The translations under genes were made by a program, and so were the position numbers. The notes below the pieces were generated by a model. That model was given only the letters and a program-made list of their open reading frames with translations. It did not search any database and was not told where the DNA came from. This document shows positions 42,640-51,796 of a stretch of 64,000 bases of DNA, piece after piece. How positions within the stretch are numbered: position 1 is the first letter of the stretch; each line of letters begins with the position of its first letter. This stretch comes from WTGU01 sp022823305 (GTDB taxonomy: Bacteria; Pseudomonadota; Alphaproteobacteria; UBA828). The stretch lies in assembly GCA_963667705.1 (NCBI GenBank), contig OY763937.1, forward strand, positions 186,001 through 250,000, in the 5' to 3' direction.

Positions 42640-42993
42640 TCATCGATTGAGGGTTCTCCGCCAGTCTTTTCGGAGGGGCCGCAGCCAGATGTCCTTTTTC
42701 GGCTCGGCCCATTTCATATGCGTGTCGTAGCGCCCGCGCCCCTGGGTGGTCCCGACGCGGGTCCAGCCCGAGGCGCGGTAGACGGCGCCGGTGTAGCGTG
42801 GCGTCTCGACGAAGGTCTCGATGAGCACGGGCGCGATGTTGTAGCGCGCCGTCCAGTCCTCGGGCAGGCGGCGGCGCACGATGGCGAGGATGTGCGAGCC
42901 GAGGTTCGGGATCTCGACCCACTGCAGGATCAGGAAGCGGGGGTTGTCGACCACCAGCGGGAGGTTCTTCTCGCGCAGCTCGAGCGCCACCAC
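42640..42993 (-). pseudogene. DUF4338 (DruA-like) C-terminal fragment
   Basis: 117 codons with only a GTG to start on. The sequence matches the C-terminal half of DUF4338 proteins, the family of Druantia DruA: FLILQWVEIPNLGSHILAIV, LPEDWTARY, VLIETFVETPRYTG, RVGTTQGRGRYD and KKDIWLRPLRKDWR are all in the right order. Full-length members are about 250-400 residues, and the upstream sequence (beyond about 43000 on this strand) no longer resembles the family, so the N-terminal half has been lost, probably when the neighbouring operon arrived. Likely a non-functional remnant. Confidence 0.75.
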
Positions 42994-43190
42994 TACAAGG
43001 AACCTGCGTCTTTGCGAACGAGCGCCACTGGGAATCCCGAAAGCAGGGAATCCGTGTTACTTCTACGACGCAGCCGGCCTCTCTGTCAGCTGAGAGGAAC
43101 GACATCGGACGAGGGGCGTGTGGTTGAAGCGGGCCGAATTCATGACGCCTTGGCCAGTGCTCAGGTGGGCAAACAAGAGTTGAGGGGGTG
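42994..43190 (+). promoter_or_regulatory. Upstream region of the defence operon
   Basis: About 200 bp between the DUF4338 remnant and the helicase gene. It must carry the promoter of the five-gene operon, but no convincing -35/-10 pair is seen. A gaggggg ribosome-binding site lies directly before the helicase start. Confidence 0.4.
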
Positions 43191-46100
43191 ATGGCGTCAC
43201 TTGAAGAACTCAAGCCCAACGCCTCCCTTCGCGGGATTCTTCCCAGCGGGCTTGTCACGGTCGTCAATGTGCAGTGGTACGGCTCACAAGCCCTGGAGCT
43301 GACCTACAAGGACGCCACAGGCAAGGTAGCTGACGAGCTCCTCTATCGACATGACGAACCGAGGCTGGACGTCGTCGAAGAGGGCCGCCCCTGGAGCTTC
43401 GACGGTGACGGCAGTTTGTTCCGGCTCGTCTCGGAGGCCCAACGCATCCATCTCGCCCATTTGTTCGACCCGGTACTGGCGGTGCACACATCGGTCGTCG
43501 AGCCCCTGCCGCATCAGATCACGGCGGTCTACGAAAGTATGCTGCCGCGCCAGCCATTGCGCTTCCTGCTGGCCGATGACCCGGGCGCCGGCAAAACGAT
43601 TATGGCCGGTCTCCTGATGAAGGAACTGATCGTGCGCGGCGATCTTCAGCGCTGCCTAGTCGTGTGCCCGGGCAGCCTCGCAGAGCAATGGCAGGACGAA
43701 CTGTATCGCCGCTTCAACTTGCGATTCGAGATTCTGACCAACGACAAGCTGGAAGCAGCCCGGACGGGCAATTGGTTCCTCGAGACCAATTTCGTCATCG
43801 CCCGGCTCGACAAGCTGTCGCGCAACGAGGATGTGCAACAGAAAGTCCAGGCTCCGGATTGCCGCTGGGATCTCGTCGTATGCGACGAGGCGCACAAGCT
43901 GTCGGCAACGTTCTTTGGCGGGGAAGTGAAGTACACCAAACGCTACCGCCTGGCCCAGCTGCTCTCGTCCCTCACCCGCCACTTCCTGCTTATGACGGCG
44001 ACGCCGCATAACGGCAAGGAAGAGGACTTCCAGTTGTTTATGGCGCTCCTCGACGGCGATCGGTTCGAGGGCAAGTTCCGAGACGGCGTGCACACGGCGG
44101 ATGTCTCCGACCTCATGCGGCGCATGGTCAAGGAGAAGCTGCTCAAGTTCGACGGCAGGCCACTGTTTCCCGAGCGTATCGCTTACACGGTGCCCTACAG
44201 GCTCTCGGACGCGGAGGCGGCGCTCTACAAGGAAGTCACCGAGTACGTCCGGGAGGAATTCAACCGGGCCGAAGCGTTAGAGAACGACAAGCGGGCCGGG
44301 ACGGTCGGCTTCGCGCTGACGATCCTGCAACGCCGTCTCGCGTCCTCACCAGAAGCTATCTATCAGTCCTTGAGGCGCCGCCGGGAGCGGCTTGAGTGTC
44401 GCCTGCGCGAGCTGGAGATACTTCAGCGCGGTGGCCAAGCCATGGGCGTCGCGCCCGAGGTTCTTCTGCTCGACAAGGAGGACGTTGAGGATCTCGAAGA
44501 CGCGGCGGATAGCGAACTGGAAGCGACCGAGGAAGAAATCCTCGACGAAGCAACCGCCGCGCGATCTATCGAAGAGCTGCGCATGGAGATCGGCACCCTG
44601 AAGCGTCTGGAGGGGCTCGCCTTCTCTATCCGCCGCAGCGGTGACGACAAGAAGTGGCGCGAGCTTGCCGCGCTGTTGGGCGAAATCTTCACGCCTGCCG
44701 CTATCGCCAATGCGTTCGCCGAGGACTCCGGGCCATATGACTCGGGCGTCCCGGCGCCGTCCAAGCCGAAACCGTCACCGAACCAGAAGCTCGTCGTCTT
44801 CACCGAGCATCGCGACACCCTGAATTACCTGCTAGGCCGCACCACGACCCTCTTGGGGTACCAGGAAGCCGTCGTCATCATCCACGGCGGCATGGGACGC
44901 GAGGATCGGATGACGGCTCAGGAAGCATTCCGGCACGACCCGGAAGTCAAGGTGTTGTTGGCGACGGATGCCGCCGGCGAAGGTATCAACCTGCAGCGCG
45001 CCCACCTCATGGTCAATTACGACCTGCCATGGAACCCAAACCGTCTGGAGCAGCGCTTCGGGCGCATCCATCGCATCGGTCAGACTGAGGTCTGCCACCT
45101 GTGGAACCTCGTGGCCGAAGAGACGCGTGAGGGCGATGTCTACCGGCGCCTCCTAGAGAAGTTGGAACAGGCCCGCCACGCGCTGGGCGGCCAAGTCTTC
45201 GATGTGCTCGGCAAGCTCCAGTTCGGGGGCCGCCCTCTTAGGAACCTGCTTATCGAAGCCATCCGGTATGGCGAAACGCCCGAGGTGCGAGAGCGCCTGA
45301 CCGAAGTAGTCGAAAACGCCTTCGACAAGTCGCAGATCCAGGATCTCCTGGAAGACCGCGCGCTGGCGCACGACACCATGGACGTCAGCCGCGTCCATCG
45401 CATCCGCGAGGATATGGAACGCGCGGAAGCGCGTAGGCTGCAGCCGCACTACATCGAGTCGTTCTTTCTCGAAGCCTTCCAGCAGCTTGGCGGTACGGTC
45501 CGGAAACGAGAGCCTCGACGCTTCGAGGTGACGCGGGTGCCGGTGCTGGTTCGCAACCGAGATCATTTGATCGGCATCGGTGAGCCGTTACTGCCACGCT
45601 ACGAGCGGATCGCCTTCGAGAAGGACTTGGTAGCGCCGCCCGGCCAGCCGCTGGCGGCCTTCGTGTGCCCCGGCCACCCACTCCTCGATGCCGTCATAGA
45701 CCTGACACTCGAACGCCACCGCGATCTCTTGCGGCGTGGTGCGGTACTGGTCGATGAACGCGACACCGGCCTGACTCCGCGCGTCTTGTTCTTCCTTGAG
45801 CATGCGATCCAGGACGCGAGCCTGACCAGGAGCGGCGAGCGGCGCGTCGTCTCCAAGCGACTACTTTTCGTCGAGACCGACAGCGAGGGTACGGCGAGGC
45901 ATCTCAACTATGCGCCCTACCTCGACTATCGCCCGCTGAAAGAGGACGAGCCTCCTATCGCCGAGCTCCTCGCCCGACCTGAATGCGGATGGATCGGCCA
46001 CGACTTGGAGGTACAGGCCCGGGAGCACGCCATCACTCAAGTCGTCCCCGAGCACCTGGACGGAGTACGTGACCGCAGGTTGGCGCTGCTCAACAAGACC

Positions 46101-46775
46101 GAGGCGGCCGTCAAGGACCGACTGACGAAGGAGATCAACTATTGGGATTTCCGTGCCGAGCAACTCAAGGAACAGGAGCGGGCCGGTAGGTCAAACGCAC
46201 GGCTCAACTCCGGTGAGGCCCGTAAGCGTGCCGACGAATTGCAGGCGCGCTTGCAGAAGCGCATGGAAGAGATCAAGCGGGAGCGGCAACTCTCACCCCT
46301 GCCCCCCGTTGTGCTCGGCGGGCTCCTGATCGTGCCCATTGGTCTCCTCACAGCGATGACGGACGGGGCGACGTCAGTCGCGCGGACTACAGACGATACC
46401 CAAGCCGCGGCGACGCGGGCCCGCGAGATCGTCATGCGCATTGAGCGCGGCCTTGGCTTTGAGCCCATTGATCGCGAAACCGACAAGCTCGGTTATGACA
46501 TCGAAAGTCGCATTCCCGGCACCGGCCGACTGAGGTTCATCGAAGTCAAAGGGCGGATTACAGGGGCGGCGACCGTCACCGTCACGCGCAATGAAATCCT
46601 CTACTCGCTAAACAAGCCGGACGATTTCATCCTCGCCATCGTCGAGTTCAACGGCAACAACAGCCACAAGGTCCACTACGTCCGCCAACCGTTTCAGCGG
46701 GAACCTGACTTTCACGCGGCGAGTGTCAACTACAAATTTGCCGAGTTATTGGCGCGTGGGGAGGTGCCCCGATGA
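43191..46775 (+). CDS. SNF2/DEAD-like helicase with DUF3883-type C-terminus (Hma-type defence system)
   Basis: 1,194 residues from the ATG at 43191 (a GTG directly before it is the other option). Motif I is LLADDPGAGKT (about 127-136), motif II is VCDEAHKL (Asp232-His235), and motif III is TATPHNG. Helicase C follows, with FTEHRDTLNYLL, ATDAAGEGINLQRA and RFGRIHRIGQ. The last 120 residues resemble DUF3883: GYDIES and FIEVKGR give a D...ExK arrangement like PD-(D/E)XK nucleases. Helicases of this build occur with DUF1156 methylases and DUF499 ATPases in defence islands. The stop overlaps the next start (ATGA). Less GC-rich than the chromosome. Confidence 0.9.
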   Translation: MASLEELKPNASLRGILPSGLVTVVNVQWYGSQALELTYKDATGKVADELLYRHDEPRLDVVEEGRPWSFDGDGSLFRLVSEAQRIHLAHLFDPVLAVHTSVVEPLPHQITAVYESMLPRQPLRFLLADDPGAGKTIMAGLLMKELIVRGDLQRCLVVCPGSLAEQWQDELYRRFNLRFEILTNDKLEAARTGNWFLETNFVIARLDKLSRNEDVQQKVQAPDCRWDLVVCDEAHKLSATFFGGEVKYTKRYRLAQLLSSLTRHFLLMTATPHNGKEEDFQLFMALLDGDRFEGKFRDGVHTADVSDLMRRMVKEKLLKFDGRPLFPERIAYTVPYRLSDAEAALYKEVTEYVREEFNRAEALENDKRAGTVGFALTILQRRLASSPEAIYQSLRRRRERLECRLRELEILQRGGQAMGVAPEVLLLDKEDVEDLEDAADSELEATEEEILDEATAARSIEELRMEIGTLKRLEGLAFSIRRSGDDKKWRELAALLGEIFTPAAIANAFAEDSGPYDSGVPAPSKPKPSPNQKLVVFTEHRDTLNYLLGRTTTLLGYQEAVVIIHGGMGREDRMTAQEAFRHDPEVKVLLATDAAGEGINLQRAHLMVNYDLPWNPNRLEQRFGRIHRIGQTEVCHLWNLVAEETREGDVYRRLLEKLEQARHALGGQVFDVLGKLQFGGRPLRNLLIEAIRYGETPEVRERLTEVVENAFDKSQIQDLLEDRALAHDTMDVSRVHRIREDMERAEARRLQPHYIESFFLEAFQQLGGTVRKREPRRFEVTRVPVLVRNRDHLIGIGEPLLPRYERIAFEKDLVAPPGQPLAAFVCPGHPLLDAVIDLTLERHRDLLRRGAVLVDERDTGLTPRVLFFLEHAIQDASLTRSGERRVVSKRLLFVETDSEGTARHLNYAPYLDYRPLKEDEPPIAELLARPECGWIGHDLEVQAREHAITQVVPEHLDGVRDRRLALLNKTEAAVKDRLTKEINYWDFRAEQLKEQERAGRSNARLNSGEARKRADELQARLQKRMEEIKRERQLSPLPPVVLGGLLIVPIGLLTAMTDGATSVARTTDDTQAAATRAREIVMRIERGLGFEPIDRETDKLGYDIESRIPGTGRLRFIEVKGRITGAATVTVTRNEILYSLNKPDDFILAIVEFNGNNSHKVHYVRQPFQREPDFHAASVNYKFAELLARGEVPR

Positions 46776-48172
46776 AGCTTTCGAAGGTCGAGATCACTTA
46801 CTTCCGGTGCTTCGAGTCCCTGACGATCGATCTGCGGCCGGACATCAACGTCATCGTCGGTGCAAACGGTGCCGGAAAGAGTAGTATCCTCGACGCCATC
46901 GCCATAGCGCTCTATGAAATCATCGTGGCGAATGGAGCTGGAGGAAAACGTCAGCGCGCCGCTCATGGCGCAGCGCTTGAGCCGACGGATATATACATCG
47001 ACCCGAACACCGCAGATCCTATAGAGGGACGGCAATCGTTCGTACAGGTGCGGTCAACCGCTCAAGATTTCTACGAGCTCAACGAGTTTACCGAAACGCC
47101 CCTAACCGGCCATCCGACAACTTTAGAGTGGTCCGAACACATTCGATATACCCGACCCAACACGTTCAGCTACGACACAAGGGCTTCAGAGCGACTTTCG
47201 CGATTGCATCAATACTTTCAAGCGATCTGGGAGGAGATTCGGAATAGCTCACCTCAAGCCCTCATTCCCTTGCCGGTCGTGGCCTACTATCGTGCAAACA
47301 GACGCATCACTGGAACGCCAGAACTCGGAGACATCTTCAAGATCGAGCTTTCACGAACTGAAGCCTTTGTCAACGCTCTTAATGCCGGCGCGAGCTTCAC
47401 GGCTATGTGCCAGTGGCTTTACCTGCGAGAGAATCAAGAGTTACGGGCGAAGGACGTAGATCGAGAGACAGATCGGCCCGCACTTTCAGGCCTACGGGCT
47501 ATTCGAGAGGCACTAAAGCGCGTGATAGAGGGGGTCGAACGGATCTACTTCGATGGCAGTCCACCGCGACTGATGATTGATCTTCAGGCCTCGGATGCTG
47601 AGTCCCGACCTCTGGAATTAGCGCAACTCAGTGACGGATATCGAAACCTTTTGGGATTGGTCCTTGACTTCGCGCGTCGTCTGGCGCAAGCCAATCCAAA
47701 CTGGCCAGACCCACTCAAGGCTCCAGGTATCCTGCTCATTGATGAAGTCGAGCTACATCTCCACCCACGATGGCAGCAGACTATCTTGCCAAGCCTTCAA
47801 TCTGTTTTCCCCAACACACAGCTCGTAGTATCTACTCATAGTCCAGCGGTGCTGACGACGGTGCGTCGCGAACACGTTCATCTGCTTGGCTCCGATCATC
47901 AGTTCGAGAACATTCCAAACGATGTTGGCACATACGGTGCGGAGAATTCTCGCGTTCTGGCCGAAGTGTTTGGCACTTATTCGCGCCCACAAAATGTTGA
48001 AACAGTTGATAAACTGCGCACCTATCTTGGTCTAGTCGAAGATCAACAGCATGATTCGGAGGAGGCGCGCCGTTTGCGACAAGAGTTGGAACAAAATCTT
48101 GGCAAGAGTGATCCAGATTTGCACCTTGCGGATCTTCGCATTCGACAAATAGGGGCGTTGGGAAAGAAATGA
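46772..48172 (+). CDS. ptuA: AAA/SMC-like ATPase, PtuA-like (Septu)
   Basis: 466 residues. It starts MKLSKVEITYFRCFESL and has the Walker A motif GANGAGKSS (30-38). The signature-type LSDGYRNLLGL and the Walker B GILLIDEVELHLHPRWQQ are followed by VVSTHSPAVL, the ABC/OLD-type H-loop. This is the PtuA/RloA class of ATPases that act with HNH nucleases; the next gene is exactly such a nuclease, coupled through ATGA. Clearly lower GC than the helicase upstream, so it was probably inserted later. Septu PtuA senses infection and controls PtuB (known for Septu and retron-Septu systems). Confidence 0.88.
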   Translation: MKLSKVEITYFRCFESLTIDLRPDINVIVGANGAGKSSILDAIAIALYEIIVANGAGGKRQRAAHGAALEPTDIYIDPNTADPIEGRQSFVQVRSTAQDFYELNEFTETPLTGHPTTLEWSEHIRYTRPNTFSYDTRASERLSRLHQYFQAIWEEIRNSSPQALIPLPVVAYYRANRRITGTPELGDIFKIELSRTEAFVNALNAGASFTAMCQWLYLRENQELRAKDVDRETDRPALSGLRAIREALKRVIEGVERIYFDGSPPRLMIDLQASDAESRPLELAQLSDGYRNLLGLVLDFARRLAQANPNWPDPLKAPGILLIDEVELHLHPRWQQTILPSLQSVFPNTQLVVSTHSPAVLTTVRREHVHLLGSDHQFENIPNDVGTYGAENSRVLAEVFGTYSRPQNVETVDKLRTYLGLVEDQQHDSEEARRLRQELEQNLGKSDPDLHLADLRIRQIGALGKK

Positions 48173-48795
48173 GGACGATCGAGCGTGGCCCAGCATCGGA
48201 GTGTCTGGCAGAACAGCCTAAAGGTCAGGATTGGCCCGGATTCATTGGAACTCCATGCCTTGCGGATGTGTACGACGATCTGAATCGAGAGCAACATGGG
48301 CTTTGCTGCTACTGCGAGATAGATATCTGGACTGATGACGGGCATATAGAGCATATGGAACCGCGTAGTAAGAATCAGAAACGAATCTACGATTATACCA
48401 ACCTAGCTCTGTCCTGTAACGGTGGGGCAAATCAGCATTGCGGACACTATAAGGATAATGGCGCACGTAGAGCAGGTTATGCTTGGGACAGAAAAGTCTT
48501 TGTCCCGCCACATAATCCTCTTACCGCAACACTGTTTCAGTATCTTGTTGATGGAAGTATAGTGCCGACGGAAGAAGACCCTGACAAGTCGAGTTACCTC
48601 ATCGGCTATCTCGGGTTGGACTGTCCGCGACTCAGAGCTCGGCGCCATCAACATGCAAGAGCCGTTATCAAGACACTTGGTGGCCAGTGCGATGAAAGCC
48701 TATTGGACTGGTTGAAAGAAAGCTATCTGTGCTGCAATGAAGAAGGGCGGCTCAAGGAATTTCACTCTCTTTCGAAGCAGATCCTTGAGCCATGA
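48169..48795 (+). CDS. ptuB: HNH endonuclease, PtuB-like (Septu)
   Basis: 208 residues. The zinc/HNH core is LCCYCEIDIW, then HIEHMEPRSKNQ, DYTNLALSCNGG and the CGHYKDN pair, the layout of PtuB proteins (CxxC, HIEHxxP, N, CxxK). It is expected to cut nucleic acid when released or activated by its PtuA partner. AT-richer than all chromosomal genes here. Stop and next start overlap (ATGA), so it is translated in step with the DUF1156 methylase. Confidence 0.87.
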   Translation: MRTIERGPASECLAEQPKGQDWPGFIGTPCLADVYDDLNREQHGLCCYCEIDIWTDDGHIEHMEPRSKNQKRIYDYTNLALSCNGGANQHCGHYKDNGARRAGYAWDRKVFVPPHNPLTATLFQYLVDGSIVPTEEDPDKSSYLIGYLGLDCPRLRARRHQHARAVIKTLGGQCDESLLDWLKESYLCCNEEGRLKEFHSLSKQILEP

Positions 48796-51788
48796 CACCC
48801 ACTAGAAAAAAGCTAATTGAAGTCGCCTTGCCTTTGGAATCAATCAACGTTGCATCCGCGCGCGAGAAGTCCATCAGGCACGGTCATCCGTCGACCCTTC
48901 ATCTGTGGTGGGCGCGGCGGCCTCTGGCTGCGGCACGAGCCGTAATTTTTGCGCAGATGGTGGACGACCCTTCGGAATATGTGGACACACTTCTCAACGT
49001 TCCTGAAACGAGACGGGCAGCGCAGCTCGAAGTTGAGAAACGACATGCTCTGTGGGAAGCACGAAAGGACGAATATGAAACGGGAATCGGCACGGACGTT
49101 CCAGAGCCAGGACTAGAGCCTACGGTGGAGGATTGCGCTGCAGACATCGAGCGCAAGCGGCTTTTCGACATTGTGGAAGACCTGGTCAAGTGGGAGAACA
49201 CGACAAACGAACATGTGCTGGAGAAGGCGAGGACCGAAATCTGGAAGAGCTGGCGGCGCGCGTGTGCTGACAATACGGATCACCCGCGCGCAACGGAGCT
49301 GTTTGATCCGGACAAACTTCCAGCCTTCCACGATCCCTTTGGAGGGGGAGGAACCCTGCCTTTGGAGGCTCAGCGACTTGGTCTTGACGCTTGGGCATCA
49401 GACCTAAATCCCGTTGCCGTGCTGATCAATAAAGCGATGATCGAGATTCCTCCAAAATTTTCTGGTCTACCTCCCGTCAACCCCGAACGAGACCAGCACA
49501 AGCGCTGGAACGGCGCACAGGGCTTAGCAGAGGACGTACGCTACTACGGGAAGTGGGTGCGTGACGAGGCAGACAAGCGGATCGCCGACCTCTACCCCAA
49601 GTTCGAAATCACTGCTGAAATGACCACCGAGCGGCCGGACCTGAAACCGTATGTTGGACGCAAGCTTACCGTCGTTGCATGGTTGTGGGCGCGCACGGTA
49701 AAAAGCCCGAACCCGGCTTTTCGTCAGATTGATGTCCCGTTGGCTTCCACCTTTATGCTGTCTACTAGGACAGGCAAGGAAGCCTACGTTGAACCTGTGA
49801 TAGAAAATGGAGACTACAGGTTCACCGTGAAGGTGGGAATACCAGATGCTGCCGAAGCTGTAAAGTCTGGCACAAAGCTCAGCCGCGGGGCTAACTTCCG
49901 CTGCGTGATGTCCGGTTCACCAATCGCTAGCGACTACATTAAAGCAGAAGGCCGTTCTGGACGAATGGGTGTCCGGCTAATGGCAATTATCGCTGAAGGA
50001 GATCGCGAGCGAATCCATCTTCCACCTACGGCGGAGCACGTCGTAGCAGCAGGAAAAGCAAGTCCTGAGTGGCGACCACAGGTAACAATTTCGGGCAGCA
50101 CACAGTATCTCGGAGTAAAGCCCTACGGGATGGACCGATTTGACCAGTTGTTCTCTGCTCGACAAACTGTAACGTTAACGGCCTTCTCTGATTTAGTGAT
50201 CGAAGCTCTTGACCTAATCAAGCGTGATACGATTGCAGCCGGCATGCCGAGAGATGACAGACGGCTGTCCGACGGCGGCAAAGGCTCTAGGGCATATGCC
50301 GACGCTATAGCGACATACTTGGGCCTTGGAATCGGCCGCTCTGCGAATTACTGGTCCTCGCAGACGCCATGGGGTGGCGAGTTCATTGTTCAGACTTTTG
50401 GACGTCAAGCGTTGCAGATGGTGTGGGACTACGCCGAGGGGAATCCGTTATCGAATTCAACCGGCAACTGGACCAGCGCCATTGAGTGGATCGCGAGAGT
50501 AGTTGCTGGCACACTTCCAGCAGTGGGGCACGGGACAGCCACGCAGGCTGACGCACAAACACAGACAACGAGTCGAGATAAAGTTGTTTCTACAGATCCT
50601 CCTTACTTCGACAATGTTCCCTATGCGGATCTGTCTGACTTCTTCTACGTGTGGCTTCGCCGACCGCTAAGAGACCTCTTCCCCGATCTTTTCTCTACAG
50701 TGGCGGTACCAAAGGCTGAAGAACTAGTTGCCTTCGCATATCGCCATGGTGGCAAGGGGGCGGCAGAATCGTTCTTTCTCAACGGCATGACCCGTGCGAT
50801 GCAAAATCTGGCTAATAAGACGCATTCGTCATTCCCCGTCACTATATACTACGCGTTCAGGCAAGCCGAGACTGATCGCGACGAGGGAACCGTTAGCACT
50901 GGCTGGGACACATTCCTCGAGGCCGCTATTCGGGCCGGTTTTGCTGTAAGTGGCACTTGGCCCATCAGAACTGAAAGAAGTGGCGGGTTTAGAAACCAAA
51001 AAAGAAGTTCACTAGCTTCAAGCATTGTCCTCGTTTGTCGCAAGCGTACACCCTCTGCAAGGATCGCGACCCGCCGTGAGTTTCTAAACACTCTCAAAGC
51101 CGAGCTTCCGGCCGCACTTACTCAGTTGCAACATGGCAACATCGCACCGGTCGATCTTGCGCAGGCGGCCATTGGGCCCGGAATGGCGATCTTTACGCGC
51201 TATGCCAAGCTCGTCGATACGGAGGGACAGCAGCTCTCAGTCCGAGAGGCTCTGTCGATCATCAATCAGGTCCTTGACGAGGTGCTCGCCGAACAGGAGG
51301 GTGATTTCGACGCCGACAGCCGCTTCGCCATCGCTTGGTTTGAGCAGTTCGGGTTCAACGATGGAGAGTTTGGCGTCGCAGATGTGTTGGCTCGCGCCAA
51401 GAATACTGCGGTCGCCGGGCTTGTTGATGCCGGCATAGCGGTTTCTAAGCCGAGCAAAGTGCGGCTACTACGACCGGACGAGTTACCTGAAGACTGGGAT
51501 CCAACAACGGATGCACGTCTTACCGTTTGGGAGAGCGTACATCACCTGATACGAGTTCTTGAGGCCGACGGCGAAATAGCGGCGGCCGAACTGGCCGCCA
51601 AACTAGGCGGGAAGGCAGAAATCGCTCGTGAGCTCGCCTATCGCCTCTATACCGTCGCCGAGCGTAAGAGGCGTGCGTCTGAAGCGCTTTCATACAATGG
51701 TCTTGTCCAAAGCTGGCCGGAGATCATCAGGCTTGCTCGAGACGCTTCACCCGACGCAGACGCTGCTCAGACCGAAATGTTTATGTGA
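48792..51788 (+). CDS. DUF1156 adenine-specific DNA methylase (Hma-type defence system)
   Basis: 998 residues. The DUF1156 signature LHLWWARRPLAAAR lies at residues 37-50. The SAM-binding motif is HDPFGGGGTLPLEAQRLG (DPFGGGG at 181-187) and the catalytic motif is DPPY at 602-605 (VSTDPPYFDN). It should methylate the N6 of adenine in host DNA, marking self. The long stretch between the two motifs and the long C-terminal part are typical of this family, which is much larger than restriction methylases. GC is visibly lower than in the chromosome. An 8-bp gap separates it from the following ATPase. Confidence 0.9.
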   Translation: MTPTRKKLIEVALPLESINVASAREKSIRHGHPSTLHLWWARRPLAAARAVIFAQMVDDPSEYVDTLLNVPETRRAAQLEVEKRHALWEARKDEYETGIGTDVPEPGLEPTVEDCAADIERKRLFDIVEDLVKWENTTNEHVLEKARTEIWKSWRRACADNTDHPRATELFDPDKLPAFHDPFGGGGTLPLEAQRLGLDAWASDLNPVAVLINKAMIEIPPKFSGLPPVNPERDQHKRWNGAQGLAEDVRYYGKWVRDEADKRIADLYPKFEITAEMTTERPDLKPYVGRKLTVVAWLWARTVKSPNPAFRQIDVPLASTFMLSTRTGKEAYVEPVIENGDYRFTVKVGIPDAAEAVKSGTKLSRGANFRCVMSGSPIASDYIKAEGRSGRMGVRLMAIIAEGDRERIHLPPTAEHVVAAGKASPEWRPQVTISGSTQYLGVKPYGMDRFDQLFSARQTVTLTAFSDLVIEALDLIKRDTIAAGMPRDDRRLSDGGKGSRAYADAIATYLGLGIGRSANYWSSQTPWGGEFIVQTFGRQALQMVWDYAEGNPLSNSTGNWTSAIEWIARVVAGTLPAVGHGTATQADAQTQTTSRDKVVSTDPPYFDNVPYADLSDFFYVWLRRPLRDLFPDLFSTVAVPKAEELVAFAYRHGGKGAAESFFLNGMTRAMQNLANKTHSSFPVTIYYAFRQAETDRDEGTVSTGWDTFLEAAIRAGFAVSGTWPIRTERSGGFRNQKRSSLASSIVLVCRKRTPSARIATRREFLNTLKAELPAALTQLQHGNIAPVDLAQAAIGPGMAIFTRYAKLVDTEGQQLSVREALSIINQVLDEVLAEQEGDFDADSRFAIAWFEQFGFNDGEFGVADVLARAKNTAVAGLVDAGIAVSKPSKVRLLRPDELPEDWDPTTDARLTVWESVHHLIRVLEADGEIAAAELAAKLGGKAEIARELAYRLYTVAERKRRASEALSYNGLVQSWPEIIRLARDASPDADAAQTEMFM

Positions 51789-51796
51789 GATGAGCC

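Noticed and set aside
42364..43190. tRNA gene or attachment site at the island edge
   Set aside because: No cloverleaf-forming sequence or CCA end was found; the short direct repeat is tandem, not flanking the island.
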